A stretch of DNA of 39,192 nt from an uncultured Opitutales bacterium (GCA_900548275.1 URJY01000022.1:1-39192), one strand, 5' to 3'. Shown: positions 9,630 through 18,995, counted from the stretch's first letter. A program made the numbers and translations. The notes: generated from the sequence alone by a model not told the origin.

Positions 9630-10160
9630 TTACTTTGAAAGATACGTGGCATAGCGAGATTCTCCAAGGTCTGCACCCATTCGCTCGAGCGTGGGGATTA
9701 TCTCCGGGCAGTCCAAAATTACGGCGTCCATAAAAGCCCATCCGCACTTTTGCAGCTCGGCAACAAGTCCCACGTTTTCCGTCGCGCGGTACGCGTTGAT
9801 GAAAATCTTCGCAAATTGGCCTTCATCGAGTCGCCCGAACACTCCATTCGCCCTTACAGCAGGCAAAAGCGAGAGGTCGAGACACAGCAGCTCCAACATC
9901 ACCGCATCCGATAGGTCGAGTGCCGACATCATTTTGCAATCAAGGTCGTCGCGCATATACAGATAACACGCAAGCTCGTTGCTGTTTGGCGCATATCCCA
10001 TCGCAGGCAACGCCAAGAACGCCTCCTCTCCAAGCCGATTGTCGCAAAGCAATAGCTCGCACAACAAGCCGTGCTTGGTTATAAAATGCAGACTTTCGTC
10101 ATTCAAAAGCCCGCCGTTATTGTCGATTAGTTCTCTTAATGTGTAATATTCTTTACTCAT
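9630..10160 (-). CDS. Hypothetical protein, 176 aa, upstream of the ATPase gene
   Basis: It begins MSKEYYTLRELIDNNGG and ends GESRYATYLSK. It is rich in Leu, Asp, Glu and Cys with regular short amphipathic helices, which gives it the look of an all-alpha repeat (ankyrin- or TPR-like) protein, but I cannot assign a family. There are no membrane segments or signal peptide. It is probably co-transcribed with the ATPase reading frame 28 bp downstream. The region before the start is very AT-rich and has no clear Shine-Dalgarno. A small inverted repeat lies just upstream. It could be an accessory factor of a transfer or defence-like module; that is speculation. Confidence 0.6.
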   Translation of the reverse strand: MSKEYYTLRELIDNNGGLLNDESLHFITKHGLLCELLLCDNRLGEEAFLALPAMGYAPNSNELACYLYMRDDLDCKMMSALDLSDAVMLELLCLDLSLLPAVRANGVFGRLDEGQFAKIFINAYRATENVGLVAELQKCGWAFMDAVILDCPEIIPTLERMGADLGESRYATYLSK

Positions 10161-10165
10161 AAAAA

Positions 10166-10182
10166 ATAGCTTATAGAGCTAT
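10166..10182. promoter_or_regulatory. Small palindrome upstream of the 176-aa gene
   Basis: Arms atagct and agctat around tatag lie 5-22 bases upstream of the ATG at 10160, overlapping an AT-rich stretch with a possible -10 box on the - strand. The position suits an operator or the leader of the two-gene unit. The evidence is only the symmetry and the position. Confidence 0.3.
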
Positions 10183-10233
10183 GTCTTATGGAGTAAAAAT
10201 TTACCCGAAATGCATAAGTTTAGCGAAAGATAC

Positions 10234-10262
10234 AAAAAAACTTCCGCTTTTTTGAGCGGAAG
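10234..10262 (-). terminator. Rho-independent terminator of the polysaccharide operon
   Basis: Read on the - strand, the sequence is cttccgct, loop caaaaa, agcggaag, then seven T. It is an 8-bp stem with a classic U tract, 51 bp after the manC stop codon. It closes the operon that runs from beyond 39023 to 10314 and separates it from the accessory genes further downstream on the same strand. Confidence 0.85.
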
Positions 10263-10313
10263 CCTTTGTGCAAAATGAGATATGTTTTCTGTCAAGTATA
10301 CCAGTCCGAAACT

Positions 10314-11669
10314 TTAAAATTTGAAATCGAATCGTTGTATGTCGTCTTCGGTGAGGATTGAGCCGATTTGGACTTCTATTATTTGCAGATTGCGGACGGC
10401 TTTTATTGCGTGTTTTTGTCCCGCCCGTATTTTCACTACATCGCCAGCTTGGAAACGCCGTTTTTCGCCGTCGAGCACTATGAATCCTTCGCCGTTCACG
10501 CACGTCCAGATTTCGTCGCGAAATTCATGTTTTTGGTAGCTGATATTTGCGCCGTCGTCGAGCTTTAGCACTTTTGTCAGCGATTTCCTGCCGTCGTCGT
10601 AATTATCGAAAGCGACAACCTTATATTCACCCCATCTGCGGCGTTCAAACATCGGTCTTAATTTCACGTTTTCCGCGTATTTTTTCAATTCCTCGACACG
10701 TTCTTTTGCGCCGACCAAAATTCCGTCGGGGCTTGCGGCGACAACCGAATTTTCTACGCCAAGGCAGACAATCGGAATCCCCAGTTCGTTGACGATGTGC
10801 GTATTCGGCGAATCCTCGGCGATGGCGTTGCCAGTTATTTTTGCGGGCATTTCTTCTGTCAGGGAGTTCCAAGTTCCGAGGTCTTTCCACACGCCGGAAT
10901 AGGGGACTACCGCCACGGATTCCGCTTTTTCGACAACTTCGTAGTCGAAGCTGATTTTCGGCAGTTGGGCGTATTTATTGCGGAAGTCTTCGAAGCTTTT
11001 TGTCTGCACATATTTTTCCGCAATTTTCTTTACATAGCCGAGCCTGAAAACGAAAACGCCCGCGTTCCAGAATGCGCCGTTTTCGATGAGTTGTTCCGCT
11101 TTTCCTTTTTGCGGCTTTTCCTCGAAATGCGAAACCATTCGAAAAGTTCCGCCGCGGTCGGCTGTTTGAGGCACGATATATCCGAATTTTGACGACGCGT
11201 AATGGGGTTCGACGCCGAGCAACGCCAAGTCCGCCGCGCCCGAGCGGACGACTTCGACGGCCTCGGCGATTTTCGCGAAGTAGTCGGATTCCGTAAACGG
11301 GTCGATGGGCATTACGGCGACCACGTCGTCGGGCGACGCATTCTTTTCGAAAAGCAGAAATGCCGCCGCCAGCGCGATTGCGGGGAATGTGTCGCGCCGC
11401 TCGGGCTCTACAACGATGTTGTCTACGGTCGAGCCGATTTGGTCTTCGATGTTGTCGCGCTGTATGCGGTTTGTAGAAACCGTAATCGAGGCGTTCAGTC
11501 CCGATTCGGCGATTTGGCGCGAAATGCGCTGCGCCATTGATTCCCTGCCGCCGTTCGGCGACGGAAGCAGTTCGAGGAACTGTTTTGAGCGCACGCCGTT
11601 TGAGAGCGGCCAGAGGCGCACGCCCGAGCCGCCCGAAAGTAAAACCAAGTTGAATTTATCGGTATTCAT
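10314..11669 (-). CDS. manC: Mannose-1-phosphate guanylyltransferase / mannose-6-phosphate isomerase
   Basis: A 451-residue bifunctional type II enzyme, slightly shorter than the ~460-480 usual for the family. Residues 11-23 carry the pyrophosphorylase signature LSGGSGVRLWPLS with the downstream Lys29, and FEEKPQ is the sugar-binding motif. The C-terminal cupin (about residues 335-451) has QKHEFRDEIW, the zinc-binding isomerase motif. Known reactions: fructose-6-P to mannose-6-P, and mannose-1-P plus GTP to GDP-mannose. The last gene of the operon, it starts one base after the stop of the hybrid kinase gene and is followed by the terminator. Its presence implies GDP-mannose, or a derivative such as GDP-fucose, in the exported polymer. 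No mannose mutase (manB) is in the window. Confidence 0.93.
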   Translation of the reverse strand: MNTDKFNLVLLSGGSGVRLWPLSNGVRSKQFLELLPSPNGGRESMAQRISRQIAESGLNASITVSTNRIQRDNIEDQIGSTVDNIVVEPERRDTFPAIALAAAFLLFEKNASPDDVVAVMPIDPFTESDYFAKIAEAVEVVRSGAADLALLGVEPHYASSKFGYIVPQTADRGGTFRMVSHFEEKPQKGKAEQLIENGAFWNAGVFVFRLGYVKKIAEKYVQTKSFEDFRNKYAQLPKISFDYEVVEKAESVAVVPYSGVWKDLGTWNSLTEEMPAKITGNAIAEDSPNTHIVNELGIPIVCLGVENSVVAASPDGILVGAKERVEELKKYAENVKLRPMFERRRWGEYKVVAFDNYDDGRKSLTKVLKLDDGANISYQKHEFRDEIWTCVNGEGFIVLDGEKRRFQAGDVVKIRAGQKHAIKAVRNLQIIEVQIGSILTEDDIQRFDFKF

Positions 11670-11670
11670 T

Positions 11671-14600
11671 TTAAGATATGTGTTTTAATGTTTTAAGGAT
11701 GCCCGAAACGGAGGCTACCGAAATGGGCTTGAGCAGCACGCAGTCGAAATTTCCGTTTGCCTTGTCCAGAAGAATGTCCGCGGTGACGACGGCGATTTTC
11801 ATTTCGTCGAATCTGCGGTCGGCGCGTATTCGTTTTGCCAGCTCCGCGCCGTCCATTTCGGGCATGCGCAGGTCGGTAAACATTGCGTCGAAAGAGTCGG
11901 TTTCGAGAGTTTTCAACGCCTCCGCGCCCGAAAGTGCCGTTCTGAATTCGACTCCCAAATTTTTGAGAATTGCGCCCAAGACTTTCAGATTTACGGGGGA
12001 GTCGTCCACAATCAGCACTCGGGAAGCCCTGCCGCCGCCGAGTGGGTTTGTGCCGTCGGAATCGGCGGCGGATTTCTTCTCCGAAATTTTTGCCGCCTTT
12101 ACTTCGCGCAAAACAAGAGTAAACTTCGAGCCTTCTCCGACCTTGCTTGAAATCGAGAGCGAACCGTTCATTCTTTCCGCCAATCTTTTTGCAATCACAA
12201 GCCCCAACCCCGTGCCTTTTGTGTATGCCGAGGAGTTGTCGCCGACCTGAAAGAACGGCTCGAAAATGAACTTCTGCGCTTCTTCGGAAATACCGCTGCC
12301 AGTGTCGGAAACCGTTATCGTAAGGTCGGAGTTGCCGTATTTTGCCTCCACTTCTATGAAGCCGTTTTTTGTGAATTTTACTGCGTTTACGATAAGATTT
12401 GTCAGAATCTGTTTTACTTTACCCGAATCCAACAAGAGCGACGGAACGGGTTGCGAATGAACCCTAAGCTCCAATCCCTTCGACTGCGCCATTGTGGCGT
12501 AGATTGCATACAGCTCTCTGAAAAGTTCACCGATGTCGGTGGGGATTTCCGTAATTTTCATCTGTTCCGACTCTATCTTCGAGAAGTCGAGAATGTTGTT
12601 TATAAGTCCGAGCAGATTTTTTGCGGCATAGCCTATTCCCGAAACATATTCCGCGTCAGCCGCCGAAATCGATGAACTGCGCGTAAGCAAATCCGAAAAT
12701 CCGATTACCGCATTCAGCGGAGTGCGCAGCTCGTGGCTCATCGTCGCCAGAAACATGCTTTTTGTTTGCGCCGCAACAAGGGCTTTGTCGCGGGCTTCGT
12801 AGAGTTCGGAAATATACGACTGTCGCAGAAGAATTAGCTCTATCATATGCGCAATCATTGGAATGGCCTGTTTTTCGACTTCCGTCAGAACTCCGCGCCT
12901 GCGTTTGAACACCAAGCCCCAACAGCCCCAGAGACGGTTTTTGAAATATATGGGCATTGTGTATAAATCCTTTACGCCGCGCGAAAGAAGCAATGCCGAC
13001 TTTTCGGCGGTGGAATTGTGTTCAAGGTGGACTTCCTCGACGTTATGCGATTTGTGCTTTTCAAACCACGCGTCGAGTTCGGGCATCGAACAGTTTTTCA
13101 TGGCGTCTTTTATCGGCTCGATACCCTCGGCGCAGTATTCGGAGTCGAAGCTTGCCGTGCGCGTTTTGTCGTCGTATCTGATGAGGTAGCAGCGGTCGCC
13201 GTGGAAGTGTTCGCAGAACGACTTCAATATCATCGAAAACGACGCATTGCCTTTGAATTCGCTAAGCACGGTGCGCAGGCATTTGTTTTGGATTTTCTCG
13301 TTTTCGCCCATATAGTAGAGGTCGTTGACGTCGAAGCCGACGCCCAACACGCAGGGGCGTCCGTAGATTTCCTTGGGCAGAAAGACGAAGTTTCCGCGCT
13401 GGTGTCTGCCGTGCAAAACGTATTCGGCGGTTGTGTGGGAGCGCGTTTTCAGCACCTCGTTGAGAATGTTTTTCAGTGCGGGATACAATTCCGCAGAAAA
13501 GTCCCGAAGCTTCTTTATTTCGCAGCTGTCTTCATTTTCTATTCTGTATAAAAGGATGTTTTCGTTTGCGTCGGTAACCATTACGCGCATGGGAAGGCTT
13601 TTGAAAACGTTGTGGATTTGCCGCGCGACTTTGCGGAATCTTATCGTGGAAAATACGAGAAACAGCGCAGATGTCAAAATGACGCAAAAGGCGGGGAGTA
13701 TCCAGAAAAAGTAGTTCCTGTATTTTTCGAATGCGTTTTCACCCGAATCTTTCCCGACAATTACGGAGTCTTTTGGTATTGCCGATTCGTTGATATTGTA
13801 AACGCCGAACATCGGATGGTTCAAATAGAGAGCGGACGCTACGGTGTTTGCCGAAACGGATTTGTCGGGCTGGTCGCCGTCGTCTACAAGGCGGCGGACG
13901 GTTTCCGCCAGACGCGCTCCGAATTCACTTCCCGAAACCATATGCCCGCCGACCGTGCCGTAGCACAAAAGCGAAGTATGCATTACAAACAGCGGTCTTT
14001 GGGGATTGTTGCCGAGGGCGTTCATCAGAAATTGCAGCGATGCCGCGTTTACCGCATATTTGTTGTACCAGCCATAATACAGGACAACAACGCCGTCTCC
14101 CAACTCGTCGATATAGGTGAGCATTTCGGATGTGGACATCTTTGCGTTGTCGGGAACATAAATTTTCAAATCGGGAAAATTTTTGCTTTCCGCTTCGGCC
14201 AAGCGTTTCAGCTCCGCGCCGATTAAATTCCAGTGCGTCAGAAAAACGACTTTTTTACGGTCTGGGAAAAGCTTGCGTATGAGTTGCAGATTTTTCGTTA
14301 TGGTCACTTCTTTGTACACCGTGTATATGTTCGGCGCTTTCGGAACTTTGTGCGCGAGCGACGGCGTCATTCCGCAGACAATGAATTTTACGTCGCTCGG
14401 AAATGTGTGGAGCCGTGTTCTCACCATCTCCAACATCGGCCCGTAAAAAATGAGAACTACTTTGTATTCGCCCGCGCGGATTCTGTCGAAATAGTTTTCG
14501 AGTTCGGCGAGTTTCTTCTCGGAATAGGGTTTGCATGGCTTCTCGAACGTAAATCTATCGACGATATACGAACCGCCCGACTGATTGAGCGCGTCGATAA

Positions 14601-14790
14601 ATGAACTGCTTTCCAGCTGGTATTGGACATACGAAACGTTGAATGTCGAAAGCATAAGTATCTTCACGGGCGCGGGGGAGCTTTTGTTCTTCAACTCTTC
14701 GTCGTTTTTGTTTTGCGGAACTTCGGCGTGCAAAAGTTGCGCCGCAAACAAAAGGGCAATGTAAAAAATATTGCGTAAAAGTGTATTCAT
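11671..14790 (-). CDS. Hybrid sensor histidine kinase with periplasmic substrate-binding-like sensor
   Basis: A 1039-residue protein. The start at 14790 is chosen because it opens a signal/anchor sequence and is preceded by AAAGG; the longer frame to 14916 would run into the upstream gene. Order: signal 1-22; a periplasmic domain 40-345 resembling ABC-transporter substrate-binding proteins (PF04392-like); TM helix 359-380; a PAS-like region 395-490; a GAF-like region 500-655; HisKA with MSHELRTPLN (His686); HATPase with N802, DTGSG 829-833 and GTGLGL 859-864; and a C-terminal receiver with DD 929-930, Asp973 and Lys1021. It has no Hpt domain of its own; a free Hpt is encoded in the same operon at 37040-37363. 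It probably senses a periplasmic ligand and feeds a phosphorelay controlling polysaccharide production. The ligand is unknown. It lies 11 bp after the GT4-GT26 gene. Confidence 0.9.
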   Translation of the reverse strand: MNTLLRNIFYIALLFAAQLLHAEVPQNKNDEELKNKSSPAPVKILMLSTFNVSYVQYQLESSSFIDALNQSGGSYIVDRFTFEKPCKPYSEKKLAELENYFDRIRAGEYKVVLIFYGPMLEMVRTRLHTFPSDVKFIVCGMTPSLAHKVPKAPNIYTVYKEVTITKNLQLIRKLFPDRKKVVFLTHWNLIGAELKRLAEAESKNFPDLKIYVPDNAKMSTSEMLTYIDELGDGVVVLYYGWYNKYAVNAASLQFLMNALGNNPQRPLFVMHTSLLCYGTVGGHMVSGSEFGARLAETVRRLVDDGDQPDKSVSANTVASALYLNHPMFGVYNINESAIPKDSVIVGKDSGENAFEKYRNYFFWILPAFCVILTSALFLVFSTIRFRKVARQIHNVFKSLPMRVMVTDANENILLYRIENEDSCEIKKLRDFSAELYPALKNILNEVLKTRSHTTAEYVLHGRHQRGNFVFLPKEIYGRPCVLGVGFDVNDLYYMGENEKIQNKCLRTVLSEFKGNASFSMILKSFCEHFHGDRCYLIRYDDKTRTASFDSEYCAEGIEPIKDAMKNCSMPELDAWFEKHKSHNVEEVHLEHNSTAEKSALLLSRGVKDLYTMPIYFKNRLWGCWGLVFKRRRGVLTEVEKQAIPMIAHMIELILLRQSYISELYEARDKALVAAQTKSMFLATMSHELRTPLNAVIGFSDLLTRSSSISAADAEYVSGIGYAAKNLLGLINNILDFSKIESEQMKITEIPTDIGELFRELYAIYATMAQSKGLELRVHSQPVPSLLLDSGKVKQILTNLIVNAVKFTKNGFIEVEAKYGNSDLTITVSDTGSGISEEAQKFIFEPFFQVGDNSSAYTKGTGLGLVIAKRLAERMNGSLSISSKVGEGSKFTLVLREVKAAKISEKKSAADSDGTNPLGGGRASRVLIVDDSPVNLKVLGAILKNLGVEFRTALSGAEALKTLETDSFDAMFTDLRMPEMDGAELAKRIRADRRFDEMKIAVVTADILLDKANGNFDCVLLKPISVASVSGILKTLKHIS

Positions 14791-14801
14791 AAAAATTGCC
14801 T

Positions 14802-16655
14802 TTAAGAATTCGTTTTTTGGAATTTCGAGAGAATTACGGACAGCAGAAATTTCGGGTTGCCGAATATGTAGCGTTTGAAAAGCCGCCTCGGTTCCTGATA
14901 AAGACGGTATGTCCATTCAAGCCCGATTTTCCGCAGGAACGCGGGCGCGCGCGGAATGCGCCCCGACGCAAAATCGAAAAGCCCGCCGACGCCCATCGCC
15001 GCGCCGCAACGCAGCTCGCGGGAATGCGCGGCAATCCACTTTTCCTGTTTGGGGACGCCCATGGCAACAAGCAACAAATCGGGATTGGCGGAATTGATTT
15101 TCGAAACGATTTCCCTTTCGGCTTCGGCGTTCGCAAAATAGCCGCATTCCGCGCCCAAAATTACAGCCTGCGGATATTTTAGCTTTACGTTGCGCATTGC
15201 CTTTTCGGCAATTCCCTCCGCCGCGCCGAGCAAAAACAGCGAATGTCCGCTGCGGCAGAGATGCTCGAACATATCCGTTCCGTTTACGTTTTCGGGAACG
15301 CCGAAGCCGAGTATTTTGCCCGCAATTTTAACGCCGCTGCCGTCGGGAAAAACGGCGTCGCAAGAATTGAGTATGCGGGCGTATTCGGCGTCGGAACGCG
15401 CCACGTTTAGGCAGTGCGCGTTTACAAACGAAAATTCGGCGCACTTGTCCGTTTCGCGCGCACGGGCTATCGCGGAGTCGATTTTCCGCAGGGCTTCGTC
15501 CATTGAAACTGCGTCGATTTTTACGCCGAAAATTTTGCGCTTGTCGGCGCAGAGTTCTTCGCCCAACGCGGCAATTTGTGCGGCGTTTTTTGTCCACGAA
15601 AAACTCGCCGCCCGCGCCTTGCCCGCCTGTATGCGGAGTTTGTTGCCGTCGGAATCGGTAAGAAGTTTGCGCAGCGCGGCGGAAATTTCGCCGACGTTTT
15701 CGGGGTTGAAAAGAACAGCGCACCCCTCGCCGAGTTCGCCGAGCGACGACGTTGACGAACACGCGCACGGAACTCCGTAGTGCATTGCCTCAATCAATGA
15801 AAGACCGAAGCCCTCGAAGAGCGACGGAAACACATAGCCCGCCGCCGCCCCGTATGCTTCGTGCATTTCCGACGCGTCGATGAACCCCGGGAAAATGAAG
15901 TGGCCGGCATAGGGGCTTTTTGCGGCTTCGTCGAATATCGGCTGCGAGCCTTCCCATTTCGCGCCCGCCATTACGATGTCGTATTTTTCAGCCAAGTCGC
16001 GCGGCAGCATATTGAACGCCCTGATTAGCCCGATGTGGTTTTTCCCGGGGGTTTCGAGGCGCGAGATGTAGAGCAAATACGGGCGCTTCAAGCCTATGCG
16101 GTTGCGCCAGCGCGTGCCGAGCGGCTCGTCGGGAACGGCGGGGAGCGAAAGCCCGTTGTAAACGAGCCTGATTTTAGAATCTGGGATTCCCCAATATTTT
16201 ACGAGGTCGTTTTTCGTGGAGCGGCTGATTGCCACAACGATGTCTGCTCTGCGGACGAAAAACGGCAATACGCGGCGGATATAAGACATTCTGAACGCGT
16301 CGTATTTCGCCTTGACGTGGTATTGTGAGAGGTCGTGGACTACGGCGAGTGTAGGGCAGGGATAATACGCGAAAGTTCTGCGGTTTGCCGCGCACAGCAG
16401 GCAGAAATCGAAGCCCCTGCCGCGTATTAAAAACGGCAGCACGAAGAGGTGGAACAGCATTGAAAAAAGCGGTTTGTCGGCAAATTTCGGAAGGACTATT
16501 TTTTTGTATCCGTCGAAATCTTTTGCCGCCGAATGCTCGAGAATCAGCGTGATGTCGTGCCCCGCCGCCCGCAATGCGGCGGTCTGTTCGCGAATGCACA
16601 CCGAAATGCCCGACTTTCCGCCGTCGTAGGGAACACATGAGACAAGAATTTTCAT
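14802..16655 (-). CDS. Two-domain glycosyltransferase: GT4 fused to GT26 (WecG/TagA/CpsF)
   Basis: A 617-residue protein made of two complete transferases. Residues 1-370 are a GT4 (GT-B fold) enzyme with a Gly-rich N-terminal loop and EGFGLSLIE (281-289), the E-x7-E nucleotide-sugar motif. Residues 375-617 match the WecG/TagA/CpsF family: VNAHCLN (411-417), DGSG (438-441), NGTD (458-461) and GVPKQEKW (533-540). WecG-family enzymes typically transfer ManNAc-type or glucose residues to lipid-linked acceptors. One polypeptide could therefore add two consecutive sugars on the cytoplasmic face; this is inferred. No frameshift or stop separates the halves, so the fusion looks genuine. It starts 2 bases after the upstream GT4 gene and has a weak ribosome site, which suggests coupling. 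Confidence 0.9.
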   Translation of the reverse strand: MKILVSCVPYDGGKSGISVCIREQTAALRAAGHDITLILEHSAAKDFDGYKKIVLPKFADKPLFSMLFHLFVLPFLIRGRGFDFCLLCAANRRTFAYYPCPTLAVVHDLSQYHVKAKYDAFRMSYIRRVLPFFVRRADIVVAISRSTKNDLVKYWGIPDSKIRLVYNGLSLPAVPDEPLGTRWRNRIGLKRPYLLYISRLETPGKNHIGLIRAFNMLPRDLAEKYDIVMAGAKWEGSQPIFDEAAKSPYAGHFIFPGFIDASEMHEAYGAAAGYVFPSLFEGFGLSLIEAMHYGVPCACSSTSSLGELGEGCAVLFNPENVGEISAALRKLLTDSDGNKLRIQAGKARAASFSWTKNAAQIAALGEELCADKRKIFGVKIDAVSMDEALRKIDSAIARARETDKCAEFSFVNAHCLNVARSDAEYARILNSCDAVFPDGSGVKIAGKILGFGVPENVNGTDMFEHLCRSGHSLFLLGAAEGIAEKAMRNVKLKYPQAVILGAECGYFANAEAEREIVSKINSANPDLLLVAMGVPKQEKWIAAHSRELRCGAAMGVGGLFDFASGRIPRAPAFLRKIGLEWTYRLYQEPRRLFKRYIFGNPKFLLSVILSKFQKTNS

Positions 16656-16657
16656 TT

Positions 16658-17788
16658 TTAGGATTCCAATAGGTTTTTAAACGATTTCAAAAATTCGGAG
16701 CGCGAAAAATTACGCTCGGCAAAGTCCGCGGAAGATTCGCCCAACCGCAGCGCGAGTGAGGAATCGCCGCCGTTGAAAAACTTTTCGATTGCCGCGGCAA
16801 ACTGCGCGGTGTCTCGCTCGGGCACCGAAAATCCCGAAACGGAATCTTTCAGCCATTCGCCTACGCCGCCGACGGCAAACCCGACCGCGGGAACTCTGCG
16901 CGAGATGGACTCCAAGCCGACAAGCCCGAACGGCTCCTGCCAGCGCGAGGGGAACGCGAGCAAGTCGGCATTTTCGAAGAGCGCGGACGTGTCGGACACC
17001 CAGCCTGCAAACTTCGCCTTCTCCGAAAGCCCCAATTTTGCGGCGAGCTTTTTGAGGTTGCCCGCGTCCGAACCGTCGCCCGCAATAGTCAGCTCGAACG
17101 GAATTTTCAGTCGGGCGGCTGCTTCTAAAAGCAAGTCAACTCCCTTGCCCTTTATCAGCTGCCCCAAAAAAAGAATGCGCAACATGCCGTCTTTGAAAAA
17201 ACTTTTGCGCCTTTCGACGGATTCCGCAAACGGCGGCACAAGGAAAATGTCGGGCATTGCGAACCCGTTGTTTGCCAAGTTTTCGCGCATAAAATTCGAA
17301 ATCACCACGGCGCGGTGTCCGCGAAGTTCCGCGAGCAGTTTTGCCGATTCGCCGACCGAGCGCGTTCTGCCCTTCGGGTTTGAGAGCGCGGAGCAAACCG
17401 CGCAACGAGGATGGGAAAAACTCCTGCGGCAGTTTGTTCTGCCGAAAGGCGTGTAATAGTGGCGGCGCGGACAGTAGACATCGTGGTCGTGCGCAAAAAA
17501 CACGAGCCTCTCGCCGTAGTTTCGGCGCAGAGTCTCCAAGTATTCAAACGGACAAAGCTTGTGCAAAACAACAAGCGAATAGTTTTTGTCTACGACCGAT
17601 TCCTCCCGCGAAAGCACGCCCGAAAACGCCGCCGAAAACACGGGCGCGTCTTTTGCCTCGGTCGTTCCCGAGTAGAAAACATCAAAGCCGTTGCGGCGCA
17701 ATTCGAGTGCGGTTTGATAGGCATAACGCTCTATGCCGCCGAAAAATCCGATGTATTCGCCGATGAATAGAATTTTAGCGGGGCGCAT
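16658..17788 (-). CDS. GT4-family glycosyltransferase
   Basis: A 376-residue GT-B transferase. The N-terminus has the acceptor loop FIGEYIGFFGGIERY; the C-terminal donor domain has LGQLIKGKG and the motif QEPFGLVGLE. A Cys/His-rich insert (residues ~120-137, with C-x9-C-x-x-C spacing) is unusual for GT4 and may be a structural metal site, though such inserts occur in some mannosyl- and galactosyltransferases. A strong AAGGAGG lies 6 bases before the ATG, inside the end of the preceding gene, and the two genes overlap by 14 bp. It acts in the cytoplasm on the lipid-linked repeat unit. The sugar specificity cannot be read from sequence. Confidence 0.9.
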   Translation of the reverse strand: MRPAKILFIGEYIGFFGGIERYAYQTALELRRNGFDVFYSGTTEAKDAPVFSAAFSGVLSREESVVDKNYSLVVLHKLCPFEYLETLRRNYGERLVFFAHDHDVYCPRRHYYTPFGRTNCRRSFSHPRCAVCSALSNPKGRTRSVGESAKLLAELRGHRAVVISNFMRENLANNGFAMPDIFLVPPFAESVERRKSFFKDGMLRILFLGQLIKGKGVDLLLEAAARLKIPFELTIAGDGSDAGNLKKLAAKLGLSEKAKFAGWVSDTSALFENADLLAFPSRWQEPFGLVGLESISRRVPAVGFAVGGVGEWLKDSVSGFSVPERDTAQFAAAIEKFFNGGDSSLALRLGESSADFAERNFSRSEFLKSFKNLLES

Positions 17789-18995
17789 TCTGAACCTCCT
17801 TGTAGACGGAAACCAGTTTTTTTGTGATTTCCTCCCACGCGAAATCTTTTACGCGCTCCGACGCGTTGGCAACAAGCCTGCCGCAAAGCTCGACGTCTTG
17901 AATTTTCCGCCACGCCTCAACCAGCGATTCGGGCGAATCTGGATTGAAAAGAAGCCCCGTCTTCGCATCTTCGACAAAATCCTTCAATCCGCCGACGTTT
18001 GCCGCCAGAAGCGGAATCCCCGCCGCCCACGCTTCGAGCGCGGCAATCCCGAACGGCTCGTGTACCGACGGCAGCACGAAAACGTCCGCCGATTTCAACG
18101 CGGAAAACAGAATGGGGGAGTCGGGCGGAAGCCCTTTTATAATCGTCGTGCGCTCGCGCAACCCTTTCGCGTCGATTTCGGCTACAAGCTCGTCGAAATA
18201 CCACTGCGATGTAATCGGACCGATTAGCATAAGGTGCGCGTTGGCGTCGTTTTGCAGAATCGAAAGCAGCAACTTCTGGTTCTTTTGATAGTCTATTCTC
18301 GACACGCACAATGCGATTTTGCGCGACGGCGGAATCGAATACGCCTTACGAATATCGACGTATGCCTTGCCTTTGAATCTCGACAAATCTATGCCGTTCG
18401 GTTGGTAGAATACGCGCGCATTCGGATATTTCGATTTCAGCCGAAGCTCCTCCGTTTTGTTTACGCACAAAACGGCGTCGGCACCGCCAATCATATCCTT
18501 GCGTTCGCCCTGCAAGAGGTCGATAATCTTTCCGTAGTGGAGCTTCCACCTGACTGGGCGCAGCATTTCGCGCAATTCGGATTTCGGAACATCGACCGCT
18601 CCGCCGTGCAAAGTCAAGACCGACGGAATTTTTATGCGCCGCGCAATGTTCTCGCAAATAACGGCAAGCCTGCCGCCGCAGTGAATGTGGACAATGTCGT
18701 AGTCGCCGTATTCGAGCGCGTTGAAAAGCTGGAAAGACCACGGATTGCCGCCCTTTTTGTCGAGCGCCTCCATGTCGGCATTCCCCATCGGAAAGTACGG
18801 GTAGAAATACGGGAAACGACGAATGGGAATGCCCTGCCGAATTTCCTTGCCCGCGGTCGACAGCGCGGAAGTCGCCAAAATTTCGGGTTGGAATCCGAGC
18901 CTTTTTTGGTTCTTTATCGTGTTCCAAACAACGGTTTCCGTTCCTCCCCATTCATCGAATGTAAATCGGCGGACAACGTGGGCGATTTTAATCAT
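17775..18995 (-). CDS. GT4-family glycosyltransferase
   Basis: A 406-residue protein from the ATG at 18995, preferred because AAGGAG lies 8 bases upstream and the start overlaps the preceding stop as ATGA; the longer frame to 19172 is an extension into the upstream gene. Features: HVVRRFTFDEWGGTETVVW, a typical GT4 N-terminal loop; LCVSRIDYQKN in the hinge; and HEPFGIAALEAW with the E-x7-E donor motif. It has the length and layout of retaining glycosyltransferases of the GT4 family (mannosyl-, glucosyl- or galactosyltransferases). It overlaps the next gene by 14 bp, so the two GT4 genes are translationally coupled. Acceptor and donor are unknown. Confidence 0.9.
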   Translation of the reverse strand: MIKIAHVVRRFTFDEWGGTETVVWNTIKNQKRLGFQPEILATSALSTAGKEIRQGIPIRRFPYFYPYFPMGNADMEALDKKGGNPWSFQLFNALEYGDYDIVHIHCGGRLAVICENIARRIKIPSVLTLHGGAVDVPKSELREMLRPVRWKLHYGKIIDLLQGERKDMIGGADAVLCVNKTEELRLKSKYPNARVFYQPNGIDLSRFKGKAYVDIRKAYSIPPSRKIALCVSRIDYQKNQKLLLSILQNDANAHLMLIGPITSQWYFDELVAEIDAKGLRERTTIIKGLPPDSPILFSALKSADVFVLPSVHEPFGIAALEAWAAGIPLLAANVGGLKDFVEDAKTGLLFNPDSPESLVEAWRKIQDVELCGRLVANASERVKDFAWEEITKKLVSVYKEVQNAPR

